DNA of 64,000 nucleotides from Chondrus crispus (lineage: Eukaryota > Rhodophyta > Florideophyceae > Gigartinales > Gigartinaceae). How positions within the stretch are numbered: the first letter of the stretch is position 1; every line of letters begins with the position of its first letter. Under the pieces are notes generated by a model. That model made no database searches, was not told the DNA's origin, and saw only the letters and a program-made list of their open reading frames with translations. The stretch spans positions 124,001-188,000 of the forward strand of contig NW_005179044.1 in the NCBI RefSeq assembly GCF_000350225.1. The letters are read 5' to 3'. Made by a program: the position numbers and the translations under genes. This document shows, piece by piece, positions 43,738 to 54,829 of this stretch.

Positions 43738-46191
43738 TCAACGGCTCGAGCCGTTGGGTGCCGCTGTAGGACCCGGTCCATAGAGACCCGGAGGGCAATA
43801 ACTTGGGTGGCGGGGCAACCCCGAGCCGAGCCCCTCGAGAGGAGGCATGGCCACTTCGTCGTGACGCGTCCAGCGCGGCTCGCCGCCCTCGAGAGTCGCA
43901 GCGCTCTCTACCACCGGGGCTTCACGCCCCGGATCTTCGTAAGGATCTGGCAAGGCCGGGCGCGAAGTGGACGGAGGGGCCACCCGGGGAGCACGAAGTG
44001 CGTCCCGCTCGGCCCGGTACCGGTCCCGATCAGCGGTCGTCCGCTCGAGTACGCCGGTCTGCGTAGCCATTGCCTCACGCACCCTCGATAACTCGCGGCG
44101 CACGTGGCAGAGTTCGGACATGTGCGAGTCGCGCTGCGCGGCGATGCCCCGGGCCTCGTCGCCCCGCGCCAAGTACCAGCTGGCAAGGGTGCTCAGCAGC
44201 CTTTCCACTGGCCACGAACGATCGCTCGCGTCCCCGAGGGCGCGATGTAAGATTGGTATGTCATGGATATCCGCCCGCTCGATCGTCAGGCGACGTAGCG
44301 CTTCCCCGCTCGGGACGGCACGGGTCGAGACCGAGTTAAGAGGAGGCACTGGGGGAACCTGAGGGCTCGCCGGTCGGCGGTGGTTGCCCACGGGCATCGA
44401 CAGTCCGGATGGCGGGTTCGTACCCGCAGAAGGGAAAGTCGGGGGCTCCCCGTCTAGATCGCGGTAACGTTTTTTTCGAGCCAGTCGTGAGGCCGAGCCG
44501 ACTCCGCCTCCCGACGGCCTAGTGGAGGGCGGCGCGACGGTAGGCCGCGCCATGAAGGCGTCGGATCGATGGTCATAGGCCAGAAACGAGGACTGTACGC
44601 CAGTGGTGAAATCCGTCCAGTGACGGAGGTGACGGGGCCCCGCATCACAGGCTCGATGCATCAGCTCGAGGGCGAAGGCGTACGTCCAAGGTACATGTAG
44701 GGAACTCCGCTCGAGCGGGTGTAGGGGGACATTGGGAAGGTCCCACGCTACCCTCCCCAGGTGGGCTAATACGCTGATGGGCTGGACGAACACCCGGCCA
44801 TGGATCGATACTTCGTTCATGAAAGCGTTGCCGAGTGCCCATGCCCATTCCCTCTCCACGTTGTACATCAGGGCGCCGTGTGCGGGGTGGGTCGGATCAG
44901 TACACGCCACCCCAAAGTGTTTTAAGACGTACGGAAGTAGGGGATGCACTCCCAACGAGGGGAGTGACTCCCCTACCACGGTGGGGAGTAACGGAAAATC
45001 GCTTGGAAAGAGACCGTCCTCGAAGACGGCCGACCGGAAGACGCGGCCGTCCGCTTCTCCGGAGTGCCTATAGGCTGCCCAATCGTGGGGAGCAATGGCC
45101 ACGCGGTGTAGCCTCATAAGCGAACAAGCTGACTTCTGCAAGGCGACGCGTGTTTTTGAGTAGGCGAAGGGACGGGGGCTTACGTACAGTCCCGCGACCA
45201 TGGACAGGACGAACTCACGAGAGGGCGACGACCCACGGTTAATAAGGTAATCCGCCATCCGATCAACGTACTCTACCTCGGCCAAGCTATAAGCAAAGGT
45301 GCGATCGCCGACGATCGCAGTAGGGATCTGGTAGGCCGCCCCGTCCCCCTCCGCGAGGAGACGCCCCAACACGAGGGAGGCTTCCTCCCCCCGACCCGCC
45401 TCATAGACCTTGCGTACACGTAGCAAGTCCGGGCGGAGGGTCTCACGCGCTAGCAGTTCCCCGACGGTAACCCCCGAGCGGGCATAACGACACCAGGTGA
45501 ACTTCAGGCGGTCGAGAGGGAGCGGCGTCGATCGTTCAAGTGGGACGCCGAACCACTCTGACGGGGTGCCACCCGAGCCCTCGCCGGGCCGTACAGTACG
45601 AAGCGGCGGCGGCGACTGCACTCCCACCGACCCCTGACGCAGCAAGCCGGCTCGCTGCGTCACTGGTTCGTCAACAGAAGGCGACAACGAGATGGCAGGT
45701 CGACTGCATGAGGCGGGAACGATCTCGACGGACGACGTCGACTCACGGGAGCCGCGAACCCTCTGGAACGGCTGATCTGTGGACCACGGGCGCACGACCG
45801 CGCCGGGTTGCCTCGTGATACGCCCCTCTGGGGGCACGAAGCCAGCGACGGTCGGCCGGCAGGGACCAGGGGCCCTAGAGGGAGGCGGCGAGGAGCACGG
45901 AGGCTCCGGTACGGCGGCAACGGGGCCGGAGGTAGGACCTTCGATGGAGGTCGGCATACCGACCCGGATGGCGAGACGCCCCACGAACAGGGGGACAACC
46001 ACAGTGGTGTGGCGAGAATGGCCACGGCCAGAAAGAAAGGAACGAGAAGCCCCCACTCGCGAGGGAGCGAGAGGGCAGTGCAGGGAGAGCGCGGCCGTGT
46101 GGATAGCGGAGAGGTGGAATACGCGCGATGAGGGGGACGGGTAAGGTGGAATCCTGGTCAAGTCTAGGACTGCAAGGGGGGGATCCGACAT
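43738..46191 (-). CDS. gypsy-2 antisense gene, unknown function
   Basis: 817 residues from ATG 46191 (MSDPPLAVLDLTRIP...), opposite to gag and pol, starting about 60 bp inside the 3' LTR. Residues about 1-205 are Pro/Ser-rich and low in complexity. About 206-490 form the conserved globular part: FGVPLERSTPLPLDRL, CRYARSG, RKVYEAGRGEEASLVLGRLL, AEVEYVDRMADYL, APHDWAAYRHSGE, HPLLPYVLKHFGVAC, VEREWAWALGNAFMNEVSIH. Then come a basic patch (RKKRYRD), a Pro-rich linker, a helix LLSTLASWYLARGDE, a coiled coil with ERTTADRDRYRAERDALR, and a C-terminal YCPPGLYGP. The gypsy-3 copy shares these blocks. I recognise no known family. Envelope features (signal peptide, transmembrane helix) are absent. A nuclear or capsid-associated role is conceivable but unproven. 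Confidence 0.8.
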   Translation of the reverse strand: MSDPPLAVLDLTRIPPYPSPSSRVFHLSAIHTAALSLHCPLAPSRVGASRSFLSGRGHSRHTTVVVPLFVGRLAIRVGMPTSIEGPTSGPVAAVPEPPCSSPPPSRAPGPCRPTVAGFVPPEGRITRQPGAVVRPWSTDQPFQRVRGSRESTSSVEIVPASCSRPAISLSPSVDEPVTQRAGLLRQGSVGVQSPPPLRTVRPGEGSGGTPSEWFGVPLERSTPLPLDRLKFTWCRYARSGVTVGELLARETLRPDLLRVRKVYEAGRGEEASLVLGRLLAEGDGAAYQIPTAIVGDRTFAYSLAEVEYVDRMADYLINRGSSPSREFVLSMVAGLYVSPRPFAYSKTRVALQKSACSLMRLHRVAIAPHDWAAYRHSGEADGRVFRSAVFEDGLFPSDFPLLPTVVGESLPSLGVHPLLPYVLKHFGVACTDPTHPAHGALMYNVEREWAWALGNAFMNEVSIHGRVFVQPISVLAHLGRVAWDLPNVPLHPLERSSLHVPWTYAFALELMHRACDAGPRHLRHWTDFTTGVQSSFLAYDHRSDAFMARPTVAPPSTRPSGGGVGSASRLARKKRYRDLDGEPPTFPSAGTNPPSGLSMPVGNHRRPASPQVPPVPPLNSVSTRAVPSGEALRRLTIERADIHDIPILHRALGDASDRSWPVERLLSTLASWYLARGDEARGIAAQRDSHMSELCHVRRELSRVREAMATQTGVLERTTADRDRYRAERDALRAPRVAPPSTSRPALPDPYEDPGREAPVVESAATLEGGEPRWTRHDEVAMPPLEGLGSGLPRHPSYCPPGLYGPGPTAAPNGSSR

Positions 46192-46222
46192 GGTCGCCTC
46201 TACAAGCCCGAGAGCACTGACC

Positions 46223-46251
46223 GCGGACGTTCAGCCTTGAGAGGGGGGCGG
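46223..46251 (+). promoter_or_regulatory. gypsy-2 terminal polypurine tract
   Basis: GCGGACGTTCAGCCTTGAG then GAGGGGGGCGG directly precedes the 3' LTR. It is a second copy of the pol-end sequence at 40331. The purine run is the expected plus-strand primer. Confidence 0.65.
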
Positions 46252-46950
46252 TGTAGTATAACCCCCCCTGGGGGTTTAAATTAGACTAGATCAAGAACTA
46301 GATCAGCTACTGTAGAGCGTCGAGCTCTACAGTACCACCGCGCGTGTCCACGTGTACACCACGGGGACAAGGGACTTGCGCATACACGTGCACACGTGTA
46401 CAGCGCGCGAACGAAGCGCGCACGCACCACGAGTGATACGTGTACTGTCAGCCTTGACATAGCTGACAGTATTACAGTGCAGGCCGACCTGCACTACAGT
46501 AGCCCACTACAGTACCACGGTACTGTAGTGTTATGATAGAGTGTTTTGTATATTAAATATGGAGCGGACCGACGGCGGCGGAAGGGGACAAGCACGGGCT
46601 TGTCCTCAACCGACCGCCAAGGTCAGTGCACCCAGCTTATTCTAAACGTCGCCTTCGCTCTCCGCGCGCGTTTAGTCGGAGCCGAGCCGGAGTGGACGCG
46701 CAGCACGCGAGCGAGCACGGAACCGCCTCCGCCCGTCAGCACTGGTACGTCACCCAGTGCTGCTCCGGGGCGTCGAGGCGTCGATCCGCTCGTGCGTGCA
46801 CGCGTCCCTGCTCGCTCCCGCTCTACCACCGCTACCCGGGCCCGAGCCCGGTTCCGTAGCTGGTTGGCCCGCTTCACCCCTTCTCCGAACCGGGGTCTAC
46901 AGGTCGAACTGCGCATACACCTCCAGTCGTCTGGGGGTGTTTATGCTACA
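46252..46950 (+). repeat. gypsy-2 3' LTR
   Basis: 699 bp, TGTAGTATAACC...TTATGCTACA. About nine differences from the 5' LTR. At several of these (for example ACGTGCACAC and AAGCGCGCAC) it agrees instead with the gypsy-3 5' LTR. Confidence 0.9.
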
Positions 46951-48239
46951 CAGTGGGGCGGGACCTCGGGGCTACGCCGGCACCGGAGGGCGTCCTGTCC
47001 ATTGACGAAGGAGGCGCAGGGGCCCGAAGAGGTCAAGACTCGTGAATGGCCAAGGTAGGGCGCTGTCGGGTGCGACACACTCGTAAGGATGGGTATCGAC
47101 GGCGGTGGTGAATGTGCGACGACGACGGGAATATTCTTACATGCATTTCGCATCAAAATGCCGAAATATTCGCCTCTTCGTATTGTCACCGCCAGGTTTA
47201 GTGTACCGATTACGGATGAAATCCGAGAATGGACCGCCGCCGCCAATTAATTTCGCTATGTGTATCGTTTCGAAAAAATTGGGAGTTGAAATGCACTGTT
47301 TGCAATGAAAATCCAGGATGCGTGACACCGAGTTCCATTAAAATTGTTATGTGTACTGCTATCCCAGAAATTATGGTGTGCTGACGACCGAAAAAGACTA
47401 AAATGTAAATTGTGTGCAGTGATTCGCTTTCATGTTGAGGATTACGTTGACTCATTGCCATTGCATGAAATATGTGGACCTCCTGCAAATACGATTTGAC
47501 ATATCGACCACTTTTTCTTATATTCTGATGTCATAACAATGAAAGTCCTTAGTCTCTCTTCGTATTCTACCAAATGATATGAAGGATGTCATGTGTGCCA
47601 CCATTTCCCAAATGTCGCTAATAATAAACATGCCTGAAATATCCAAATTAAACACGTATCATAACATCATAGCAAGGACACCGATAGTATCTATCTAGTA
47701 GATAGATAGTATCGGTGTAGATAGTATCTACAGTATCTGTAACATTTAGCGGTGCCACGGCCGGCTTCATTGTTCAGTAAAAATGATTTTGGGAGGTTTG
47801 ATTTGTGAATTCGGATGCATTTTATTCCGAAAAATATGAAACCCTACACGACATAAAAAATTGTAAAGGAGGAAGGTTTTTTTGGCTTAATGCTGCAATC
47901 AGTAGGGGGACAAGGTCAAAATCTTTCGGTGTCAGGGGGGGACACATGATATTGTATCGATACAGTAGGAGGCAGGTGCATTTTGTTTCGATAAAGAGGG
48001 GGGGAATGACCGATTCCCCCCCTAACCTGTGTCCGAGACGAGCAGTCACCCCCTTAAAACGAAACTTTTTCCCATGTCCCCCTCCTGATCGGAACATGCG
48101 AAAAAATTCATTGAAACGGGATGGAAATTCCCCTACCTATTTGACCCAGATTTCCTTTGTCCCCATCCCGTTCGTACTCTTTCAGCTCTCCAACCGTACG
48201 GTTACCAAGGGGAACCAGATATCTTTCCGTATTTCAGTT
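46951..48239. other. spacer upstream of the MULE
   Basis: No gene recognised. Includes an imperfect 20-bp-arm hairpin at 47678-47718 and a GGGGGGAAT stem-loop near 47999-48021. The left end of the MULE should lie here, but no terminal repeat was found. A frame open from 47805 joins the J-like ORF but has no convincing start before ATG 48240. Confidence 0.4.
47678..47718. repeat. 41-bp near-perfect palindrome
   Basis: Two 20-base arms of ACACCGATAGTATCTATCTA and its complement around a single G, with one mismatched pair. Further GATAGTATC units follow to about 47740. Confidence 0.6.
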
Positions 48240-51200
48240 ATGCCGCCAAAAAGATTGTTCCCATCTACTTTGCAGCTAGCGCTGCGGCACTTCAGCACGG
48301 TGGAGAGAGATTGTACACTAATTAGCGACGTGTTCTGCGTTGGAACTTCTTTCAAAGCCATTCGACGCAGCTACCACAAACTAGCCGTCATGGTCCATCT
48401 AGACCACCATGTTGCCCGTGCGAACGGGCTGGAGGCTATGGCGGAACGTGAAGAATGCATGAGGCAGCTGTCAAGGTGCATGGTGGTACTGTCACGATGT
48501 TAGGAAATTGTGAAGAAAGAACACGAATTTCATGAACTTATGCATGGTACGGCCCCTCAGTTTCATATCCAACCCAATTTAAAGTACACAATTTCGCAAA
48601 CACGTGCCGAGGAATCCCTACATCGTGAAGAACAAGAAAAAATGTATCGCCAAGAAATGAACGAGTTCAACCAGCGCGTGCGTAGCGATTCCACACCAAG
48701 CAATTCTAAGGATGACGTGCCCCGTGATCAGGCAGATGAGCCCTCTTTCCAGTCAGAGGACGAAAATAGGGAAGACGAGGAGATAGATACGCACGCTGAT
48801 GCTGACGTTGACTGTGATAAACAGGCCCGAGAGGATAAAGATATGGCCGAGCGAGCAGAACAGCTTCGCAAAGAGAGGGCAGCGCGGGGTATGCCTGCTG
48901 ACTCTTTCAGTCAACATGGAGGCGACATTTATTCTAGTACTGAAGAGTTGAGCGATGATGAATTGAACTCCTCAAATGGAGAGGCCGAGGAAGGATTCAA
49001 CACAGATTTCAATCCGGCAGATTACATAGCCGACTATATAGATGTCGACATTGAAAATCAAGATGACGATGAGAGTGCCACATCACAGGATAACAACCAT
49101 GCCGAAGACTACGGTACTGTAAGTAAGAATGAAAGGCGGCGCCAGCAAAAGTACCAGTCCAAGAAGCGATGCTTGGACCGCGCACGGGTTGCACTACAGG
49201 GAGATAGCGTTGCTGCTCGCACATGGAAGCCGCGCCCGGTGAAGTCGATTTTACCAGTCTTGGGAATGCGTCTCAGCGCTCGCTGGAAATGCGAGCAACT
49301 TGTGAGGGCACAGACAGCTGATTTGGGCCTGCAAAACGGTATAAATATCCACCAAAATCTAGTTAAGGTGGTCATGCGGTGCCGAGTTAAGACCTGCCAC
49401 GCGACGTTCGTGTTCGATCTCCAACCACGGAGTGGTTTTTGGAAACTTAACAAGTACCTTGAACACGCAAACGAGTGTTTCGGACAGGTAGTGCCGGGCC
49501 CTGGAGCAAGCCCAACCAACCGGCGGATAAATCACAACAAAGCATGTGCTCCTGCATATTCTGCACAGCAGGTAGCGCGTTGCATACTAGAAGAGGCATC
49601 GTGTGAACCTAATATCAACAGCAAGACCATAGCTGCCCTTGTAAAAAGCAAGGGTATCTATCGTCGACAACCACCGTACACGCATTACAGGACCATCCGC
49701 AAAGAGCTCCTCCGCCATCTCTGTATATCGAGGGCTGTGAATATGGCCTCTTTAGAAGGCTATGCTCAATTATTGAAGGATTGCGGACATCACGTAGAGC
49801 TTATTATCATGGATGGGCTCGAGATGAAAGCGCAGCGCATCAAATCAGCCAAACATATATTCAGACAATGCCAAAAGGCGTGGTCGCTGCCAAAGGAAGC
49901 TTCTTTTCAAGCCGACACGGTGGATTTGAGCGACATTAACGACAATACGCGTTTTACGGGGGGTTTGTGTTTGTCCCCTCCATCGCCGAGCACATTTGCC
50001 GCACTGGTCGTGCTACCACGACTGCCGACGCAGCACACTGCCACGGAGTGGGACCACAAAGCTATGGAACGACATTCGAGGTCCTTGCGTACGACTGTAA
50101 CAGTCATCTAGTTCCAATTGTATTTGCACATCATGTTGGCGCGGAGTGCTTAGAAACTTGGAGTCTGGTATTCGAAACCTGCTCAAAGATCCTAGGCTTC
50201 GATGTCGAAAGGAGAACCACAATTGTGGACCAAGAGAAGGCGATCGATTCCGCATTTCAAAAATGCATGAAGAGCGCAAACTTGTTTTTGGACCCTCTCC
50301 ACGTCAAGAAAAACCTGGCACCGAGACTTGGTGCAAATAAAACTAGCGGTCTACAGATGTATGAAAACGCTGTATACGCCCCAGACAGGCAGGCGGTAAT
50401 GATGATCAAAGCTGGATACTCAGATGTTCAACGGGACTATCTGGCACGGTTTCAAGACTCAGAACTGTGCAGGGCATTTTCAAAACTAGAGGATTTGACG
50501 ACCTCTTCGCAAGGGGCAGAGAGTGAGATGGCATCAGCTATTAGAAATAACATCAGATCCGTAGAGCCGCAGAAAATGATATCCACAGTACTGTTAACGC
50601 AAAGGTCACGCTTCTTGAAGCGACAAATTGCAGCAATTGAGTGTGCCAAACCGGTGCCACCAAATACTGAGAAGCATTTGGCATCACTTGTGCTTCGAGC
50701 AAGGGGGTATCAGCGGTCGGTGAGATTCATCTCTGGAACGCGCCAAACTGAGGCAACGGTTCGAAGCCAGACAGACGGTCCAATACTCCGCCGAGTTGTC
50801 TTGCCAGATACGCCGCAATCGTCACCGCTATGTTGTAGTCATGCCGAAAAAGGCACTGGATTCCCATGCCTACACGGAGTTGCAGTCTTGAGCGAAAAAT
50901 TTGGTGTGAGCAATTTGCACAAGTTCATCGCTGAGAGACATCTTACGAAGGCGTGGAAGAGACAGTATGAAAACTGCACGTTCCAGCTCCCGTCTCAGTC
51001 GCGCGTTGATGAAGTTATGCTTAGTGCGAAGAAATTAGTAGTGTCAGGAAAGAACCTTCATGTTCCGAAAGCCATTCCACCGCCTAGAGGCCGCCCGGTA
51101 AAGAATGCGGGAAAAAGGCGGAAAGGATGGTATGAGAAGGGACCTGAGGCTCGCAAAAAACCTTCTTATTCCTGCTCACTATGTCAGTTGGACGGTCATG

Positions 51201-51244
51201 TATCCACCAGCTGCCAACTGCGACAGCTGTTTGACGATACCTGA
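48240..51244 (+). pseudogene. Mutator-like (MULE) transposase with J-like N-terminus
   Basis: Frame 3 runs from ATG 48240 to 50111 with one TAG at 48501. The protein then continues in frame 2 to 51244, the switch lying in a G6 run near 49955. Order: J-domain-like segment (48315-48500: IRRSYHKLAVMVHLDHH); acidic region; MULE-type N-terminal zinc module (MRCRVKTC ... HANEC, 49375-49480); and the MULE DDE core with ADAAHCHG (Asp codon 50027), FAHHVGAECLETW, VDQEKAIDSAF (Asp codon 50228) and LDPLHVKKNL. It ends with a SWIM-type zinc finger (CCSHAEKGTGFPCLHGVAVL) and a CCHC knuckle (CSLCQLDGHVSTSC). It would excise and insert the element. One nonsense codon and one slip are the only defects seen. 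No terminal repeats found; gypsy-3 begins 93 bp downstream. Confidence 0.8.
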
Positions 51245-51337
51245 GCGCAACTCGCCGGCGGCATCCAGGACATGGACATCGACGACGACACAGAGCGTCA
51301 TCTACCTGCACTGTGTAAAATGGGCACGAAAAAAGGG

Positions 51338-52036
51338 TGTAGCATAACCCCCCCTGGGGCTTTAAATTAGATTACATCAAGAACTAGATCAGCTACTGTA
51401 GAGCGTCGAGCTCTACAGTATAACCGCGCGTGTCCACGTGTACACCACGGGGACAAGGGACACGCGCATACACGTGCACACGTGTACAGTGCGCGAACGA
51501 AGCGCGCACGCACCACGAGTAATACGTGTACTGTCAGCCTCGACATAGCTGACAGTATTACAGTGCAGGCTGACCTGCACTACAGTAGCCCACTACAGTA
51601 CCTCGGTACTGTAGTGTTATGATAGATTGTTTTGTATATTAAATATGGAGCGGACCGACGGCGGCGGAAGGGGACAAGCACGGGCTTGTCCTCAACCGAT
51701 CGCCAAGGTCAGTCCACCCAGCTTATTCTAAACGTCGCCTTCGCTCTTCGCGCGCGTTTAGTCGGAGCCGAGCCGGCGTGGACGCGCAGCACGCGAACGA
51801 GCAAGGAACCGCCTCCGCCCGTCTGCACTGGTACGTCACCCAGTGCTGCTCCGGGGCGTCGAGGCGTCGATCCGCTCGTGCGTGCGCGCGTCCCTGCTCG
51901 CTCCCGCTCTACCACCGCTACCCGGGCCCGAGCCCGGTTCCGTAGCTGGTTGGCCCGCTTCACCCCTTCTCCGATCCGGGGTCTACAGGTCGAACTGCGC
52001 ATATACCTCCAGTCGTCTGGGGGTGTTTATGCTACA
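51338..52036 (+). repeat. gypsy-3 5' LTR
   Basis: 699 bp, beginning TGTAGCATAACC and ending TTATGCTACA, homologous to the gypsy-2 LTRs. Several changes fall in hairpin loops rather than stems (for example ACCT in place of ACCA at the centre of the last palindrome). TATA box at 51635-51646. Confidence 0.9.
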
Positions 52037-52037
52037 G

Positions 52038-52054
52038 TGGTCTCCCGACCTAGA
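52038..52054 (+). promoter_or_regulatory. gypsy-3 primer-binding site
   Basis: Same 17 bases as in gypsy-1 and gypsy-2, one base after the LTR end. Confidence 0.6.
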
Positions 52055-52112
52055 AGACCCCGAGATCTTTCCGAGAAGACTTTCTTTTTCCTCCGCGTCC
52101 GTACGCGTTGAG

Positions 52113-54718
52113 ATGAGTCAAGAATACGCCACCTCGATCCGGTTCGAACCGGCGGATCCGAGGGCGGCCGCTATGCACGCACCATCACTGCCGTTCGGCG
52201 ACGGCGAGGCTGGTCTCCGAGACCGCGAACCGTCGTCCGAGTCCCCCGAAGGACAAGCGGCTGCCATGTTCGATCGCATAGGTGACTACATCGAGGAAGT
52301 CCGTACTTCACTCCGTATAGACGTGACGGACGCCGTCTACTCGCGATGCATGGACGAGCTCCGCTCCCTACGTGAAGGGAGGTTCGATCGAGTCAGCCAG
52401 TCCTTGGAGAATCTCCGAGCACTAGTCGACGAGTTACACTCGCGACTGGTGCTCGTCGAAGACTCACGCCTCGCACAGCTCGTACTGCACAGGCAAGGTC
52501 GCCCCACGAGGCCGACCTCGACGAGACGTCCCGACGATCGACCGTCCCCGTCAGCAGAGCAGTTGGGTGCGTTCGCGCACCTCTCCGCCGAGCTCAACGC
52601 TACGCGACAGCGTCCTCGTGACATGGAACGGAACATGGCCGCAAGGCTGCCCGGTGCCCCCAAGAGAGGGCCCGGTGGTGCCGTACCTCCGAGCGCCGTC
52701 GCTCCGGAAGGTTGGCGTCCGACTGGCGCCGACGCCAGTCGGACTACGGAAGGAAACCGTCCCCCGATGGGCGCGAATCTCGCGTCCGAGACCCAAGCAT
52801 TGCCGCCTATCCCCGTAAGTAGGCGGCAGATGGACCGCGTATCGTACGCGGACGAACAGGACCGTGGAGGAGCCGCCCGCGGATCCGGAGAACCGATGTT
52901 CTCCGTCGATCCCCGCTGGGGCGGCTACCCGCCGGCGAGTTATGCCGAGCATCCAGGTTCGGTAGACGTCCGTACGCTACCGGTTACCTCCTTCGGCACG
53001 CTAGATCCCGCCGAGCCCGGGCTCGAGCCGGTGCATACGATGATCCAAGAGCTCAGCGCCGTCGCTGACTATCGTATGTACCGCTTGGATAACACCTCGA
53101 GGATCGTCACCTCGTCACCTCGGGTGACACGGGACGGATCGCGAAGTACGTCCAACGCTGCCGTGGGATCCGTCCCACGATGAGGAGCTTTGACGGTACG
53201 GACCCGGTCCAGCTCCTACCGTTCTTGAAGGATATTCGGATAACCTTCAACTCGCAACACCTGACCGAAGGTGTTGCCGTGAGAGTCCTCGCGCACTTCT
53301 TAGAGCGCGACGCGGAGCGCCTGTATACGAGTTATACGATGCGTGGCCTCCGCGCCGGCCAACTACACGACGACGTGAGTTGGCCGGGACTCGTGAACCA
53401 GTTCCTGAAACGCTACCTAACCGACGACGTGTTAGGTGAAGCGTACGACGCTGTCGCAACGGCGCGACAGCAATCTCATGAAACGGAGAGCACGTTCGCG
53501 GACCGGCTCGAAACGGCCGCGTTCCGGTGCACGGCAGTGTTCTCCGAACAGTCCCTCGCGCACTACTTCGTGCGGGGACTCGCTCCTGCGACCCGTGCCG
53601 CAGTTTCCGAGACAGTGCAGCGGCTGCCGAGCCGCCAGAAGACCGATCTTCCGACCATCAGTCGTATTGCAACGGCAGAAGGAACCACTTACCGCGCTCG
53701 ACGCGGTTTACCTCTGCCGGATTCGAAACCGGCAGGGAGGGCTGGCAGGACTACGAAGTCCGCCGCAACAAGTTCGCCCGCCTCTACCCTCCATGTCGGG
53801 GAGGATGAGTGGCAGGCCGACCCTGTCCTCATTACGCAAGGAGAAGGGCCGATAGGGGGTCGACCCCCTTCACCGATGTCGACCGGAACGACGTCAAGCT
53901 ACGCGACCGCGTTCGCGGCCACTCCAAGAGCGCCCAGGGGTACGGACCCCCGGGTCGCTGAGCTCGACATCTCAAACGGAGATACCGGAGGTGAAGCCCC
54001 TCGCGTGCCCCTCCTCACCGATGAGAAGGCGCGTCACGCGGCGACCTTCGCCTCAACGGACGGCAGCGCGTACGTGTGCTGGCTATGTCGTATGTACGGA
54101 CACGCCATGTACGCCTGCCCGTTCCTGTCGCCGGAACAACGAATGTTCACGGCGTACAGGAACTACCGCTACCAGATGGAGACGCGCCCCGGGGCGCGCA
54201 ATCTACTACGGCAAGCGGTCGGCGAGGGTCGTCCCCCGCGTCAAGGTTTCCCGAATCGGTCGGGTGGGGGCGCTCGATTCGCCCCCCATGGAGGCGGGTA
54301 TCGTCGTACCGAACTCGATCGTCGCGATCGGCCCGAATACCGCCAGGCCGACACAAGGTACCCCCACCAAGGAGGGAGAGGGGACGGAGACCGTTCTCGA
54401 TTACCCCAACAGGTACAGAATGCGATAATGTACCTGCAAGACTGGGTAGAGGATCCGTACCCCCTACCCACGGAGAGTCACGAAGGAGAGCCGACTCGCT
54501 TCATCCCCCATATCCTGCGACGGCCGGACGCCGCAGGTCAAGGCCCGGAAGTACCCGAGTACTTCGCCAAGGCTGCCGAGCCGCCCGGGAGGAATAGTCC
54601 CGACCCACGCGGTCGGCCACCCGGAGAAGACCTGGCCGACGATAGCCAGGGGGTAGCTCCGATAGCACCGGTAGTTCGAAAAAAGGGTAAAGACGGTTAC
54701 GTACACTCGGTCGCGTGA
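52113..54718 (+). pseudogene. gypsy-3 gag, frameshifted
   Basis: Same start as gypsy-2 Gag. TCGTCACC is tandemly duplicated at 53104-53119, shifting the frame, so the N-terminal part ends at 53183 and the capsid domain and CCHC knuckle (CWLCRMYGHAMYAC) are read in another frame to 54718. A G6 to G5 change near 54650 also replaces the last residues. Confidence 0.85.
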
Positions 54719-54829
54719 GCCGTCTTTTCCCTATGAACTAGACCGGTCCCCGCGTGCTGGCCAAGGACACGGGGGGTATTGTCCGATAATACATCCCCGC
54801 TATCGGAGTCGAGCACGCGGACTCCAGCA

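Larger units (their letters stand above)
32279..46950 (+). mobile_element. gypsy-2: 14.7-kb Ty3/gypsy element with antisense gene
   Basis: LTRs of 699 bp each (32279-32977 and 46252-46950), primer-binding site, intact gag (33054-35624), intact pol (35765-40348), a 3.4-kb region without genes, an intact antisense gene (43738-46191) and a polypurine tract. It has complete reading frames in all three genes and so is the best candidate for a recently active copy. However the LTRs differ at about nine positions and the flanking pentamers (AAAAG and CAGTG) do not match, so it may be a recombinant between two elements. Confidence 0.9.

Noticed and set aside
43738..46191. Antisense gene as a retroviral envelope
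   Set aside because: It is on the opposite strand and has no signal peptide, transmembrane helix or glycoprotein-like cysteine pattern.
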